Shown piece by piece: positions 1 through 8,613 of a DNA stretch of 64,000 nt; the first letter of the stretch is position 1, and each line of letters opens with the position of its first letter. Under the pieces are notes generated by a model. That model had not been told where the DNA came from, ran no database searches, and saw nothing but the letters and a program-made list of their open reading frames with translations. The position numbers and the translations under genes are program-made. Source of the stretch: Saliniramus fredricksonii (GTDB lineage: Bacteria; Pseudomonadota; Alphaproteobacteria; Rhizobiales; Beijerinckiaceae); assembly GCF_900094735.1 (NCBI RefSeq), contig NZ_FMBM01000002.1, forward strand, positions 1 through 64,000, read 5' to 3'.

Positions 1-297
1 TTGCGATCGGTCTGGTTGAACGTGGCGATCGACCCGAAATCGCGATTATCATCGTATCCGAAAGCGCTTACCATCATCGACCACGCGCGATGCCATCTCA
101 GCCGTGAGCTTCCCGGCTACATGCGCCCAGCGATTTGGGTCCACGCAGACAAGGTTGCCCTGAGCGCGACGGGCAAGACGGACGAAAAGCTGCTCCTCTC
201 CAAAGTCGCCGCCGCTGCCGCCGAAAGCAGCGAATACAGCTTCACGATCACAGGCGATGGCGAGGTCGTGCCGATTGCGGAGGTTCAACATGTCTGA
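1..297 (+). CDS. C-terminal end of an AMP-forming adenylating enzyme (partial at window edge)
   Basis: About 98 residues are visible and the gene continues upstream of the window. The stretch LPGYMRPAIWVHADKVALS followed by ATGKTDEKLL matches the C-terminal lid subdomain of the acyl-CoA synthetase/NRPS adenylation superfamily. The GK lysine normally contacts the acyl adenylate. The stop codon (295-297) overlaps the start of the carrier-protein gene at 290, so the two were translationally coupled. This suggests an adenylating enzyme that loads the neighbouring carrier protein in a small biosynthetic operon. The substrate cannot be told from this end. The visible part is intact, but every gene immediately downstream is frameshifted, so function is doubtful. 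Confidence 0.7.
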   Translation: MRSVWLNVAIDPKSRLSSYPKALTIIDHARCHLSRELPGYMRPAIWVHADKVALSATGKTDEKLLLSKVAAAAAESSEYSFTITGDGEVVPIAEVQHV

Positions 298-547
298 CGC
301 TGCGAGTCTCGACACGATTCGTGGATTGATCGCCGAGCGCCCCCCGATCTGGCGATAAAGTGACGAGTCTGGCGCGCGAAGTCGGCCTTGACGACATCGG
401 CCTGGACTCTCTTGCCGTCGTCGATCTGCTGTTCGAACTCGCAGCACGATACGATGCGGATCTCGAAACCGCACTGGAGGTCTTGATCCGCCACGCACGC
501 TCGGCGATCTCGCCGCCATTGCCAGGTCATTAGAAAAGGGAGTTTGA
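290..547 (+). pseudogene. Acyl carrier protein, broken by two frameshifts
   Basis: The ATG at 290 opens a frame that stops after 22 codons (TAA at 356-358). A neighbouring frame then gives VGLDDIGLDSLAVVDLLFEL, with the DSL serine that carries phosphopantetheine in acyl/peptidyl carrier proteins. A further shift near 485 restores the typical end (TLGDLAAIARSLEKGV) and a stop at 545-547. Repaired, the product would be about 85 residues, normal for a carrier protein. The first break lies by a run of six C (about 340-346). The gene starts inside the adenylating-enzyme stop region, which supports a loading-enzyme/carrier pair. As written it cannot make a full carrier protein, unless the breaks are sequencing errors. 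Confidence 0.65.
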
Positions 548-551
548 CGTC

Positions 552-936
552 ATGGAATACGTGAAAAAATTTGAGACATCGAAGCTGAAGTATGAATACG
601 GCCTCGATGGAATCCGGACGTTTCCCTGGGAAGGTATCGTCCCACCATTTGGGGCGGGATACTGTATCGTCCGGCCGGGGACTTCGACGCTCATCATCTG
701 TCAATATTCCCGACGATGAAGACGAGATGTTCATTGCCGTGCAGGGGGACGCCGTGGTCGTCATCGACGGCATCGACCATCCAGTGGCTCAGGGCGATAT
801 CGTCATGATTCCGCGAGGTCTCAGCCATTTTGTGCGTAATGACGGCCCGAATGCTTTCCATTTATACACGATCTGGTGGAGTCACGTGGATGTTGACGCC
901 TACCGGAGACAGGAAGAGCAAACTGCGGCAGGTTGA
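552..936 (+). pseudogene. Small cupin-domain protein, frameshifted
   Basis: The start at 552 reads MEYVKKFETSKLKYEYGLDG, then stops near 714. The adjacent frame continues with EDEMFIAVQGDAVVVIDGI and HPVAQGDIVMIPRGLSHFV, a clear cupin 2 barrel with its GD..IPRG..H motif. One base gained or lost near 700-712 joins the two into a protein of about 127 residues. Small cupins often bind a metal and act as isomerases, dioxygenases or binding proteins. Here it lies between a carrier protein and an FAD oxidoreductase, so a tailoring role is plausible. The exact reaction cannot be assigned. Confidence 0.6.
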
Positions 937-958
937 ATGTCGGGGGGGCGGGGCGTCG

Positions 959-2010
959 ATGGAAGACATCGTCATCATAGGCGGCGGGCTGGCCGGCTCT
1001 TCTCTGGGCTGGTCATTGGCAGAACGTGGTCATAGGCCACTCATCCTCGAAAGCACGACAATCGCGGCGGCGGGGCCACGGCGCATTCGCGCGGAATGGT
1101 GCGCCTCTACGATGACGAGCCACGCCTCGTCGCGCTGAATCGCGATGGCATCGGCCTATGGGCTGACGTCGAAGTCTCACGCCCGGGCATATTCCGCAGG
1201 CCGGGAATGATCTATGCGCCCGCTCCGTCCAACCGTTCTAGGATCGAAGAGTTTGCCCGGATGGAAAGTCGGGCGGCCTACCCCGCCGAGACCATTGACG
1301 GCCCGACGATATCCGGCCTCTGTGGCCTGCTGGGCGATCATTTTCGGCGATCTGCCCGCAGCGTCTTGTGGGAGCCGCTTGCCGGTTATGTAGATCCGCG
1401 TGCCGGCGCTCGGTTCTTCGCTGATGAGGCGGTCCGGCTCGGGGCATCGCTTGTCGAAGGTTGTACAGTCGTCGACCTGTATCCCGCTTGTGATCACGTT
1501 TGTGCTGACGACCGGTGCCGGGCGCATCACTGCACGCCGGGTGATCCTCGCATCGGGGGCTGACACGCTGCGGCTGCAACAGCCGGAGGGACTCTTCGCG
1601 CGTTCCATCAATTTGACGTCCTTCATCGACGATATTGCGGGCGCGCCGGAAATCTGCCTCATCGACGAGGTATCGAAGGGGTATATCCGCCCTGGCTGCA
1701 GGCGCAGTTATTTCGTCGGTGGAGCCATTCAGAAGGATGCGACTGTTCCGGAGGAGCTCAAGGTAGACAACGCGGCAGCAGATGCTCAAAATCTTGCTTT
1801 TCCCGACGTATTCTTCGGACGCGGTCCAATAGCGCGATCGCTTCGCATCCCGGATACGACGCCTATACGTCCGATTTCCTGCCGCTCATCCGATTGCCTC
1901 CTGAAGAGGGCGGAGCAGGATTGTTTACTGGCTTTTCCGGGCGGGGAGCAAAGTACATCCCGGCCATGGCCCGCCGCTTCGCCGCAAGCCTTTCGGGGGG
2001 TGTCGGATGA
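959..2010 (+). pseudogene. FAD-dependent amino-acid oxidase-like (DAO family) oxidoreductase, three frameshifts
   Basis: The N-terminus MEDIVIIGGGLAGSSLGWSL is a Rossmann dinucleotide-binding motif. The reading then moves between frames near 1070, 1510 and 1840. The pieces in order are HSRGMVRLYDDEPRLVALN, then GRITARRVILASGADTLRL (the second FAD-contact ATG-like motif, ASGAD), then GLFTGFSGRGAKYIPAMARR, the typical DAO C-terminal FAD-binding segment. Rejoined, it is about 350 residues, normal for glycine/D-amino-acid oxidase relatives. It would oxidise an amine or amino acid, perhaps carrier-bound. The stop (2008-2010) overlaps the next start at 2007, so it was coupled to the binding-protein gene. 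Confidence 0.65.
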
Positions 2011-2916
2011 CGCGGACGATTGCCTGCGTCGCCTGCCTTGATCCCGGTCGGAGCGTGCATACATTGACATTCATCGCCGCAGTGGACATTGTCGGCGACC
2101 TCCTTTCCAATACCGGCGTAAAAATTGTCTTGTACGATGATGGTGCGGACCCCGTCGCTGGCCGTGCCATTGCGGACGTTATTGTCGCATCAGGGACGGA
2201 CTGCGTCGTCGGGCATTTCGCATCGGCTGCAGCTGCGGCGGCGGCACCCGTTTACGAAGCGGCCGGTATCCCCATGTTGCTTCCTGCCGCGACGATGTCT
2301 GCATTGACGCGGTATCGCTGCACATACCGCATCTGTGACAACGATGATGACTATGCGCGCTGGTTGGCACGGACGATGGCCGAGCGCGGACTGGTGCCCG
2401 TCCGATATGCTTCGGATGGGTCGGCGCATGGTGATAGTGTCATCGGAGCGTTGCGGGCGGTCGACGCGATGCCCGGATGCTCGGGCAAGCCGGCGATTGT
2501 TTTCGCAGGGCGTTTATGCCGAGACGATCGAATTTGCCAAGGCATTGGCCGGTGCATGCGCGGGCGCCATGGCCCTCGTGCTTACCGATGACGCGGATGC
2601 GCCATCTCTCGAAGATGATCTTGCTCTCGCCGGGCTTTCTATTGAAATCACCCCGGTTTACCTTGCGGCGCTGCGCCCGCGGCCAAGAGGGTCGCGCGCG
2701 GAGCAGATACTTCGGGCCTATCGCCAAAGGCACGGTGCTGACCCGGGAAACGTATTTCTGGGAAACCGTGGCGGCGATCGAGATGGCTGTGGCAATGCCG
2801 CTCGATACAGGTCAATCCATCGAAACCGCGCTTGGGCCGCTCAAGCCGGACGTTGACGGAGAGTGTCGGCCACACAGCTTTTGCCTTCTTCGGGTCGGCG
2901 GGGAGGTGGATGATGA
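2007..2916 (+). pseudogene. Periplasmic-binding-protein-like (Leu/Ile/Val receptor type) protein, three frameshifts
   Basis: The first segment has DGADPVAGRAIADVIVASGT and EAAGIPMLLPAATMSALT, typical of the type 1 periplasmic-binding fold of branched-chain amino-acid and amide receptors. One extra G near 2507 shifts the frame. The next segment reads GVYAETIEFAKALAGACAG, then TYFWETVAAIEMAVAM in a third frame, then a short C-terminal strand in the first frame. No signal peptide is visible at the N-terminus, which is odd for a transport receptor, so it may have been a cytoplasmic sensor or enzyme-associated protein. The start overlaps the oxidoreductase stop by four bases (ATGA). Confidence 0.55.
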
Positions 2917-3829
2917 GTGAAGTGCGGGTCGCGGGTGGTCTCGACAAGGGCTTTGCCCGGCTGGCGGCAATGCGCAGGCTCTTCGCTGGTCGCAAACCCG
3001 CGAGAACTCCCTGATTATGGACGCCGCGCTGCCGCTGCATGGGTCGCCCGTAATGCCGCGCCCGTTCCAGCGGGTATTCGGGTAGAGCAGATAAACGCTA
3101 CATTTCGCGGTCACCGGATTCTTCCGCCCGGTGAGAGCCGGGGGCGTCTGCTCTACATTCATGGGGGCGGGCTTGTCTATTATGATAGCAGCACTTTTCT
3201 CCCGTTCCTCGCCGATCTGGCCCTCGTGTCGCGAATGGAGATCCTCGCCCTCGATTATCCCAAGGCGCCGGAGCATTCAGCGAACGATATACTGGCCTCC
3301 GTGACATCATCCGCCGAAGTAGCTCTGCGGGAGTTGGGGTGGGCCGGGTCACATGGTGCAATGATGATTGCCGGGGACAGCGTCGGTGCGCTTCTCGCCA
3401 TGATTCTGGCACACGGGCCGTTGCGTGGTCGTTTCGACGCCATGCACCTGATTTACCCCGTCGCAGACGCGGGCAGGACCTATCCCGAGCAATTCGCATC
3501 CGGTCATTTCCTCGACAAGGACACGATGAACTGGTTCGGCGGATTCATCGAGCCGCTATTTGTTCCGCTAGGTGGCTCTCCATGCAAACTGGCCCCGGCC
3601 AGCCTCCGCAACCTGCCGCCATGTACAATCCATCTAGCTGAGTGCGACATCCTTCATGACGAGGGCCGCGCTCTGGTTTCGTGTTGTGAGTCAGCCGACA
3701 TCTTGCAGAGCGTGCTCTTGCACAAGGGATTGCCACACGACTTCTGTCTCTATTTTGGGGCTGTTCCCGCAGCCCGGCGCGCCGTCGACGTGATCGCCCG
3801 GCATCTCGGGCGTCACGATCCGGGTTTAA
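2913..3829 (+). pseudogene. Alpha/beta hydrolase, hormone-sensitive-lipase family, frameshifted
   Basis: A strong ribosome-binding site (GGGAGGT, 2901-2907) precedes ATG 2913. That frame ends at 3014, and the body continues in the next frame. The body shows the oxyanion-hole motif IHGGGLVYY, the nucleophile motif GDSVGA, the acid region ECDILHDEG and the histidine region LPHDF, in the order typical of HSL (family IV) esterases and lipases. The frame then stays open by chance to 4446, through the antisense of the next gene. The natural stop is probably the TAA at 3827-3829, reached after a further one-base shift. It would hydrolyse an ester, probably the last step of the decayed operon. Confidence 0.6.
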
Positions 3830-3851
3830 CGAAGGAAACGCCGCGTGGCTT

Positions 3852-4904
3852 TCAACGCCTAGTGGCGCGCGACACCGGGTTTGTTTCGAAGGGTCCCCTG
3901 TTCTCCATGCACGAGAAATGCGCTCTGTACCATGTGGGCGGACGCCCCTTGATGATGCGGAAATGGTGTCGCAGGCTTTCGACGCTGTTGAAGCCACATG
4001 CGCCAGCGACATCCTGCAGATCGGCATTTCCGCCTTCCAGCAGGGAGACAGCGTGGGCGACGCGCTCTGCGGCGAGCCAGTTCTGCGGCGTCCGGCCGGT
4101 TGCTTCCCTCATCCGTCGCATTAATGTGCGCGTGCTCATGCCTGCCTCGTCGGCCATCCGCGCAACCGGCCACGCTTCGTCGAGCTGGGTGCGAATACGA
4201 TCGAGCACCGCGTTGAGGCGGTGGCCGCGATTGCGTGCTACGGGGCGGGGGACGAATTGCTTCTGCCCACCCTCCCGATGCGCCGGCAGAACGAGACGAC
4301 GAGCGACACTGTTTGCGGCTTCGACGCCGAAATCCCGGCGGACGATGTGCAGGCACAGGTCAAGCCCCGCCGCCGAACCCGCCGACGTGAGAACGTCACC
4401 TTCGTCGATATACAGCACGTCACCATCAACGTTGATGCCCGGGTAGAGTGTTCTCAATGTATCCAAATAACGCCAATGGGTTGTGACGCAGCGGTTGTCG
4501 AGCAACCCGCAGGCAGCGGCGACAAACACACCGGAGCAGATGGTGGCGATCCGGGCGCCGGCGGAATGCGCATGCCGCAAGGCGCTGCACAGGGCATGCG
4601 GCACGGGTGCATCAGCGCTTCGCCAGCCGGGAATGACGATCAGGTCTGCTGTCTTGATTTTGTCGGGGTCGTAGGGCGCATCGACCCTGATGCCACCCAT
4701 TGCCTGTAAAGGCCCCGGTTCGCCGGCGACGACGGCGAAACGGTACCATTTGTCGAATTCGGGACGCGGCAGGCCGAAGACCTCGACGGCGATGCCGAAT
4801 TCGAAGGTGCACAGGCCGTCATAAGCAAGAATGCAGACGGACGGCGCCGCCCCCCGGCGGCAGGATGGCCCCTGCTTTCCGCCGCGTCGGACAGGTGCGT
4901 GCAC
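3852..4904 (-). CDS. ftrA: FtrA-like transcriptional regulator (GATase-1-like domain plus AraC-type HTH)
   Basis: 350 residues. The N-terminal half (ILAYDGLCTFEFGIAVEVFG, and ICSGVFVAAACGLLDN around the nucleophile elbow) is the DJ-1/PfpI-like domain of GlxA-type regulators. The C-terminal half carries two helix-turn-helix motifs of the AraC family, with ADEAGMSTRTLMRRMREATG and GFNSVESLRHHFR. The architecture and the divergent rhodanese neighbour match the FtrA subgroup. The start at 4904 places the conserved ILAYDG segment about 20 residues in. It is intact, in contrast with the wrecked operon it faces tail to tail. It most likely controls the rhodanese gene across the shared 160-bp spacer. 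Confidence 0.8.
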   Translation of the reverse strand: MHAPVRRGGKQGPSCRRGAAPSVCILAYDGLCTFEFGIAVEVFGLPRPEFDKWYRFAVVAGEPGPLQAMGGIRVDAPYDPDKIKTADLIVIPGWRSADAPVPHALCSALRHAHSAGARIATICSGVFVAAACGLLDNRCVTTHWRYLDTLRTLYPGINVDGDVLYIDEGDVLTSAGSAAGLDLCLHIVRRDFGVEAANSVARRLVLPAHREGGQKQFVPRPVARNRGHRLNAVLDRIRTQLDEAWPVARMADEAGMSTRTLMRRMREATGRTPQNWLAAERVAHAVSLLEGGNADLQDVAGACGFNSVESLRHHFRIIKGRPPTWYRAHFSCMENRGPFETNPVSRATRR

Positions 4905-4985
4905 GTATCTGCGTTCGCCCCCGTAATCCCAGGCCTGTCGTGGAAATTCATGACCCGTATCCCTCGTTTCCTGCGTGGCAGCATC

Positions 4986-5001
4986 TTGACGTATATTGAC
5001 G
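4986..5001. promoter_or_regulatory. Two helically phased TTGACG repeats between ftrA and the rhodanese gene
   Basis: TTGACG occurs at 4986-4991 and again at 4996-5001, exactly 10 bp apart and so on the same face of the helix. The second copy is followed by an ATATCG step. The spacer separates the divergent ftrA-like gene and the rhodanese gene. AraC-family regulators often bind such phased direct repeats, so this is a candidate operator. One TTGAC may instead serve as a -35 element. Confidence 0.35.
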
Positions 5002-5065
5002 ATATCGCCACTTTTTATTGCCTAAAGGCTCGGCGACACTGTGGCTCCAGAACAGGAGGTGTCAC

Positions 5066-5485
5066 ATGTCAAACAATGTTACCCGGATTCCAGCCGCATC
5101 GTCTCATGATGCCGAGGCTCATTTTTCGAAGCGCCTGTCGCTGGAGACGGATTGCTGGGACGTGCATGATGCGCTGTCGCGCGGCGCGACGGATTTCGTC
5201 GTGCTTGATGTACGTGGCCGGAACGCTTACGAAACGGCTCATGTCCCGGGGTCGGTATCGCTGCCGCATGCAGAGATCACGGAAGAGCGTTTGTCGATCT
5301 GGCCACCCGAAACTCTCTTCGTCGTCTATTGTGCCGGGCCGCATTGCAACGGCGCGAACAAGGCAGCGGTGCGTCTGGCGCAACTCGGTCGTCCGGTCAA
5401 GGAAATGATCGGTGGCGTTACCGGATGGACGGATGAAGGCTTCGATTTTGCGCATGGCAGCGAGCCTGGCGCCGTAGCTGCCTGA
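5066..5485 (+). CDS. Single-domain rhodanese-like sulfurtransferase
   Basis: 139 residues. The ATG at 5066 follows an AGGAGGT ribosome-binding site (5054-5060). An upstream TTG at 5018 is in frame but has no such site. The domain shows VVLDVRGRNAYETAHVPGS and the active-site loop CAGPHCNG, with catalytic Cys89. Rhodaneses move a sulfane sulfur from donors such as thiosulfate through a cysteine persulfide. The six-residue loop after Cys and a second cysteine (Cys94) in it are visible. No signal peptide or membrane segment is seen, so it is probably cytoplasmic. The divergent ftrA-like gene is the likely regulator. Confidence 0.85.
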   Translation: MSNNVTRIPAASSHDAEAHFSKRLSLETDCWDVHDALSRGATDFVVLDVRGRNAYETAHVPGSVSLPHAEITEERLSIWPPETLFVVYCAGPHCNGANKAAVRLAQLGRPVKEMIGGVTGWTDEGFDFAHGSEPGAVAA

Positions 5486-5644
5486 CGATACTCACTTCAT
5501 CCCGCGTATTCCCTTGCCGCGCCTTCGACAGGGCGCGGCACGCATGGTCCGGCTGTCCACAATAGAGGCCCGGCATGTCTTCTCGCGCTGAACATCGGTC
5601 AACAATTTCTCCACGCACTCAACCGCGCCCCTGCATGTCTTCCA

Positions 5645-5667
5645 GAGCTATGCGGGATTTTGGGTGA
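5645..5667 (+). repeat. Terminal inverted repeat of the first IS256-family element (transposase 3' side)
   Basis: It starts GAGCTATGCGGGATTTTGGG and ends at 5667. It pairs with the reverse complement of 8401-8423 at most positions. Confidence 0.7.
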
Positions 5668-5677
5668 TACGGCCTGA

Positions 5678-6146
5678 TCAGGCGGCGCGGTTTTCGGTAC
5701 CGTTTACGGCGACACCGTTGGTGAATCTGACACCTTCGATGACCATTGGCAACTGCTTCGCGCCCTTCAGGCGGCGCCATGTCTTTGCGGCGGCCTGAAC
5801 GAGCTTGAAGACCATGAGCTTCGCGGTCTTCTGCGACAATGCTCCCTTGGTCCGCACGGTTCGATGCCTGACGGTGGCGAACACGCTCTCGATCGGATTG
5901 CCGGTGCGCAGGTGATCCCAGTGATCGGCGGGGAAACCGTAGAATGCCAGCAAGGCTTCGCGGTCTTTGGTGAGACAGGTCACGGCCTTCTCGTATTTGG
6001 CGCCGTATTTCTCGGCGAAGGTGTCGATGGCGGTTTCCGCCGCGGCGCGGGTTTCGGCCTGCCAGATCTCGCGCAGATCGGCCTTCACCGCCGGCTGCAT
6101 GGATTTCGGGAACTTGTTCAGGACGTTAGCCGTCTTGTGAACCCAT
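5678..6146 (-). pseudogene. IS256-family transposase, C-terminal part
   Basis: Begins at the tryptophan codon 6144-6146 (WVHKTANVLNKFPKSMQ) and runs to a stop at 5678. It contains HWDHLRTGNPIESVFATVRH, with the last glutamate of the DDE triad of Mutator-like/IS256 transposases. The preceding codons in the original gene are at 7527 and above (…HHQRC). The 1.38-kb insertion falls exactly between the Cys and Trp codons. Cut off from its N-terminal half, it is not functional. Confidence 0.85.
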
Positions 6147-6415
6147 GTATGGATGCCCCCGTTCGTGCAAGAGGTTTCTGCTCGGCTCAAGCGCGTGATC
6201 GGGTGCGGTCATGTATCAGGCCTTGAGATGCGGCTCTGAACGGACCGCGGGCCAGTATGGAGATACGCGGATCGAGTGCACATCAACAGCGCGAGCTCGA
6301 GGCTCTTTGGGTTCAAATGCTTTTCTCGATCCCGATCTGACCGATCGTTTGCCCTTACCTTGCTGTCGACTTCCTCACACGCCCAACGGCCCGGCTGCCT
6401 CGGCTGATGTCGTCA
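6147..6415 (-). ncRNA. Candidate bridge RNA region of the IS1111-type element
   Basis: 269 bp lie between the transposase stop and the element end, against about 85 bp on the other side. In IS1111-group elements the guide (bridge) RNA is encoded downstream of the recombinase gene. The assignment rests on position and element type. I have not folded it or matched its loops to the target. Confidence 0.4.
6151..6161 (+). repeat. Subterminal inverted repeat of the IS1111-type element (right end)
   Basis: TGGATGCCCCC, the exact reverse complement of 7508-7518. It lies four bases inside the junction. Confidence 0.8.
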
Positions 6416-7441
6416 TCAGACCGCGGCGACCGGACCCCTGAAGTTCTCTCCCCGCGTCGACATCGCCCAGATCCCGCGCGCCATCTTATTGGCCAGCGCG
6501 ATGGCGACGACCATGCGTGGCTTGCGGGCCAGCATGCGTGCGAGCCAACTGCCTTCCGGCGCGCCCTTCCTGACGGCCCAGCGGACCACCGACATCGCGC
6601 CGATGATCAGGAGACGCCGTATGTCGCGCTGCCCCATCTTGGACGTTCGTCCGAGGATCTGCTTCCCACCGGTCGATCGCTGGACAGGGACGAGCCCCGT
6701 CCAGGCTGCGAAGTCGCGTCCACGCCTGAACGTCTCCATCGGCGGGGCGAAGGTCTGGACCGCCATCGCAGTCAGCGGGCCCACGCCAGGCATGGTCATC
6801 AGTCGTGCGGTGTCTTCTTCCCGCGCCGCTTCGCGCTTCAGCACCTTGTCGAGATCCGCGATCCTGCCGGAGAGCAGTTCGATCTGCTCGAGATAGAGGC
6901 GCCCCAGCTCGATCACGAGCGTCTCGAGACGCGAGCCGGCTGCCTCCAGCGCGTCCGCCAGCACCTTGACATGAGCCGGCCCCTGCGGCGCTATGAGGCC
7001 GTGCTCGGCGAGGTGGCCCCGCAGTGCGTTGATGAGCTGCGTGCGCTGCTTGACGAGGAGGTCCCGCGTCCGGAAAGCCATCGCCTTCGCCTGCTGCGCC
7101 TCGGATTTGACCGCGACGAAGCGCATGGTCGGGCGACCCGCCGCCTCGGCTATCGCCTCTGCGTCGGCCGCGTCGTTCTTCTGCCGCTTGACGAACGGCT
7201 TGACGTAGATCGGCGGGATCAGGCGGACCTCGTGACCGAGCTCGCCGATCGCGCGGCCCCACTCGTGGGCCGTCGCACACGCTTCCATAGCAACGATGCA
7301 GCGCGGCTGCTTGGCAAAGAAGCCGAGAACCTGCGAGCGACCCAGCTTCTTGCGGAAGCCGACGCTACCGTCCGCTCGCGCGCCGTGCGCCTGGAAGACC
7401 CGCTTTGCGAGGTCAAGGCCGATGATGCTAATGTTGTCCAT
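6416..7441 (-). CDS. IS110-family (IS1111 group) DEDD transposase/recombinase
   Basis: 341 residues, full length. The N-terminal DEDD RuvC-like domain has GLDLAKRVFQAHG (first Asp), MEACATAHEWGR (Glu) and KNDAADAEAIAEAAG (the paired Asp region). The C-terminal Transposase_20 domain has MPGVGPLTAMAV and DFAAWTGLVPVQRSTGGK, with a catalytic serine expected in that domain. These enzymes recombine the element at a dinucleotide core and, in characterised members, are guided by an RNA made from the element's own non-coding end. The gene has no frame breaks and both ends look intact, so the element may still be active. Confidence 0.9.
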   Translation of the reverse strand: MDNISIIGLDLAKRVFQAHGARADGSVGFRKKLGRSQVLGFFAKQPRCIVAMEACATAHEWGRAIGELGHEVRLIPPIYVKPFVKRQKNDAADAEAIAEAAGRPTMRFVAVKSEAQQAKAMAFRTRDLLVKQRTQLINALRGHLAEHGLIAPQGPAHVKVLADALEAAGSRLETLVIELGRLYLEQIELLSGRIADLDKVLKREAAREEDTARLMTMPGVGPLTAMAVQTFAPPMETFRRGRDFAAWTGLVPVQRSTGGKQILGRTSKMGQRDIRRLLIIGAMSVVRWAVRKGAPEGSWLARMLARKPRMVVAIALANKMARGIWAMSTRGENFRGPVAAV

Positions 7442-7507
7442 GGATGCTTCCTCCTCTCGTGAATGACCTGCAGATCACCACGTTGGCACATTGCGATGCC
7501 GTTGGGA

Positions 7508-7518
7508 GGGGGCATCCA
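7508..7518 (+). repeat. Subterminal inverted repeat of the IS1111-type element (left end)
   Basis: GGGGGCATCCA, the exact reverse complement of 6151-6161. It lies eight bases inside the junction, including the CA core. Confidence 0.8.
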
Positions 7519-7526
7519 ATCCATCA

Positions 7527-8327
7527 ACAGCGCTGATGATGCGTTCCCGGGAAGACCTCGTCGAGGGCCTTCCAGAACCCCATGCCGCCATCGCCCACGG
7601 CGATCTCGGGCGGCACCTTGAGGCCGCGGGCCTTGATGTCGACCAACAGTTCGCGCCAGCTCTGCGCGCTCTCGCGCATGCCGACCTGGAAGCCGACGAG
7701 CTCCTTCTTCCCCTCCGGCGTGGCGCCGAGAATGACCAGTATGCACTCGGCCTGCGGTTCCATGCGGGCCTGCAGATAGACACCGTCGGCCCAGATATAG
7801 ACATACCGCCGGGCCGAGAGATCACGGCCCTGCCAGCGATCGTATTCCTGCTGCCAATCGCCCGTCAGACGGGAGATGACACCAGGCGACAGGTTCGGTG
7901 CATCTACCCCGAGCAACGCTGACAGCGCTTCCTGGAAATCGCCGGTGGAGATCCCGCGCAGATAGAGCACCGGCAGCAGGGCATCGAGGCTTTTCGACCG
8001 CCGGGCCCATTTCGGCAGGATGCTTGAGGTGAAGCGGACCTTCTTCTCCGCGGGCATATCGGTGGCCCGGTCGCGGACTTTCGGGCGGCGCACGTCGAGC
8101 GGACCGATGCCGGTCTGAATGCTGCGCTGTGGCCCATAACCATGCCGGACGATCCGTTGCCGGCCATCCGGCAAAGCCTCCTCGGCATATTGCTCCACAA
8201 AGGTATCGGCTTCGGCCCGAAGTGCCGCCGCAAGCATCCTGCGGGCGCCGTCACGGGCAATTTCTGTCAGAGGATCCGCAACAGATCCGGGCTGGTACAG
8301 CGGGGTAATCGTGATATCATCTTTCAT
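7527..8327 (-). pseudogene. IS256-family transposase, N-terminal part
   Basis: Starts at ATG 8327 (MKDDITITPLYQPGSVADP; a further in-frame start lies at 8369). It runs to the Cys codon at 7527-7529, where the IS1111-type insertion begins and supplies a stop. Visible family features include GYGPQRSIQTGIGPLDVRRP and YVYIWADGVYLQARMEPQAE (first catalytic Asp in WADGVY), then AVGDGGMGFWKALDEVFPG (second Asp). Together with 5678-6146 it gives about 420 residues, the usual length for this family. Confidence 0.85.
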
Positions 8328-8400
8328 AGGCGTATCGTTCCTTTTGGAAGTTCTGGCAGGCTTCAGCACCCGCCACGATACGCCACCTCCTCAAACTGCG

Positions 8401-8423
8401 TCACCCAGATTCGCGTATAGCTC
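8401..8423 (-). repeat. Terminal inverted repeat of the first IS256-family element (transposase 5' side)
   Basis: TCACCCAGATTCGCGTATAG plus CTC. Its reverse complement matches 5645-5667 apart from a few mismatches. Confidence 0.7.
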
Positions 8424-8531
8424 CTCATTGACCGCGAAAGGAAACACAACCGCTGCCAACCTGTTCAAAATCACAGAGGCTTGCATGAAGGCGGCATGGG
8501 GTTACCGTTTGAGCAACATCGCCGCCACCGC

Positions 8532-8560
8532 TTGACACAGTCAAAACTACGGCATAAAAT
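8532..8560 (+). promoter_or_regulatory. Sigma-70-type promoter for the small exported-protein pair
   Basis: TTGACA at 8532-8537, a 17-bp spacer, then TAAAAT at 8555-8560. It lies 54 bp upstream of the TTG start at 8614. Close to consensus for a housekeeping promoter. Confidence 0.6.
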
Positions 8561-8613
8561 CAATGCGATTATGATTTGATTTGTAATTCTAACTGCGCTG
8601 GAGGAGAGCTCTT

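Larger units (their letters stand above)
6147..7524 (-). mobile_element. IS110-superfamily element, IS1111 group, inserted in the IS256 transposase
   Basis: Removing this segment restores CGC-TGT-TGG-GTT of the IS256 transposase. CA is present at both junctions (6145-6146 and 7525-7526), as expected for the core dinucleotide of IS110-type recombination, and there is no longer target duplication. A perfect 11-bp inverted repeat (TGGATGCCCCC, 6151-6161 and 7508-7518) lies a few bases inside each end. Such subterminal repeats mark the IS1111 group. The long non-coding end (6147-6415) is downstream of the transposase, also as in IS1111. Confidence 0.8.
5645..8423 (-). mobile_element. IS256-family element, split by an inserted IS1111-type element
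   Basis: Imperfect terminal inverted repeats are at 5645-5667 and 8401-8423 (GAGCTAT...TGGGTGA in both). The transposase N-terminal part lies at 7527-8327 and the C-terminal part at 5678-6146, both on the minus strand. Removing 6147-7526 rejoins them in frame. Without the insert the element is about 1.4 kb, normal for IS256. No 8-9 bp target duplication is seen outside the repeats, so at least one flank has been rearranged. Confidence 0.8.

Noticed and set aside
2917-4446. A 509-residue open frame fusing the HSL hydrolase to further sequence
   Set aside because: Beyond about 3830 it is the antisense of the intact ftrA-like gene. Hydrolase motifs end before that point.
5636-8432. A target duplication around the first IS256-family element
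   Set aside because: The 9 bases outside each inverted repeat (TGTCTTCCA and CTCATTGAC) do not match.
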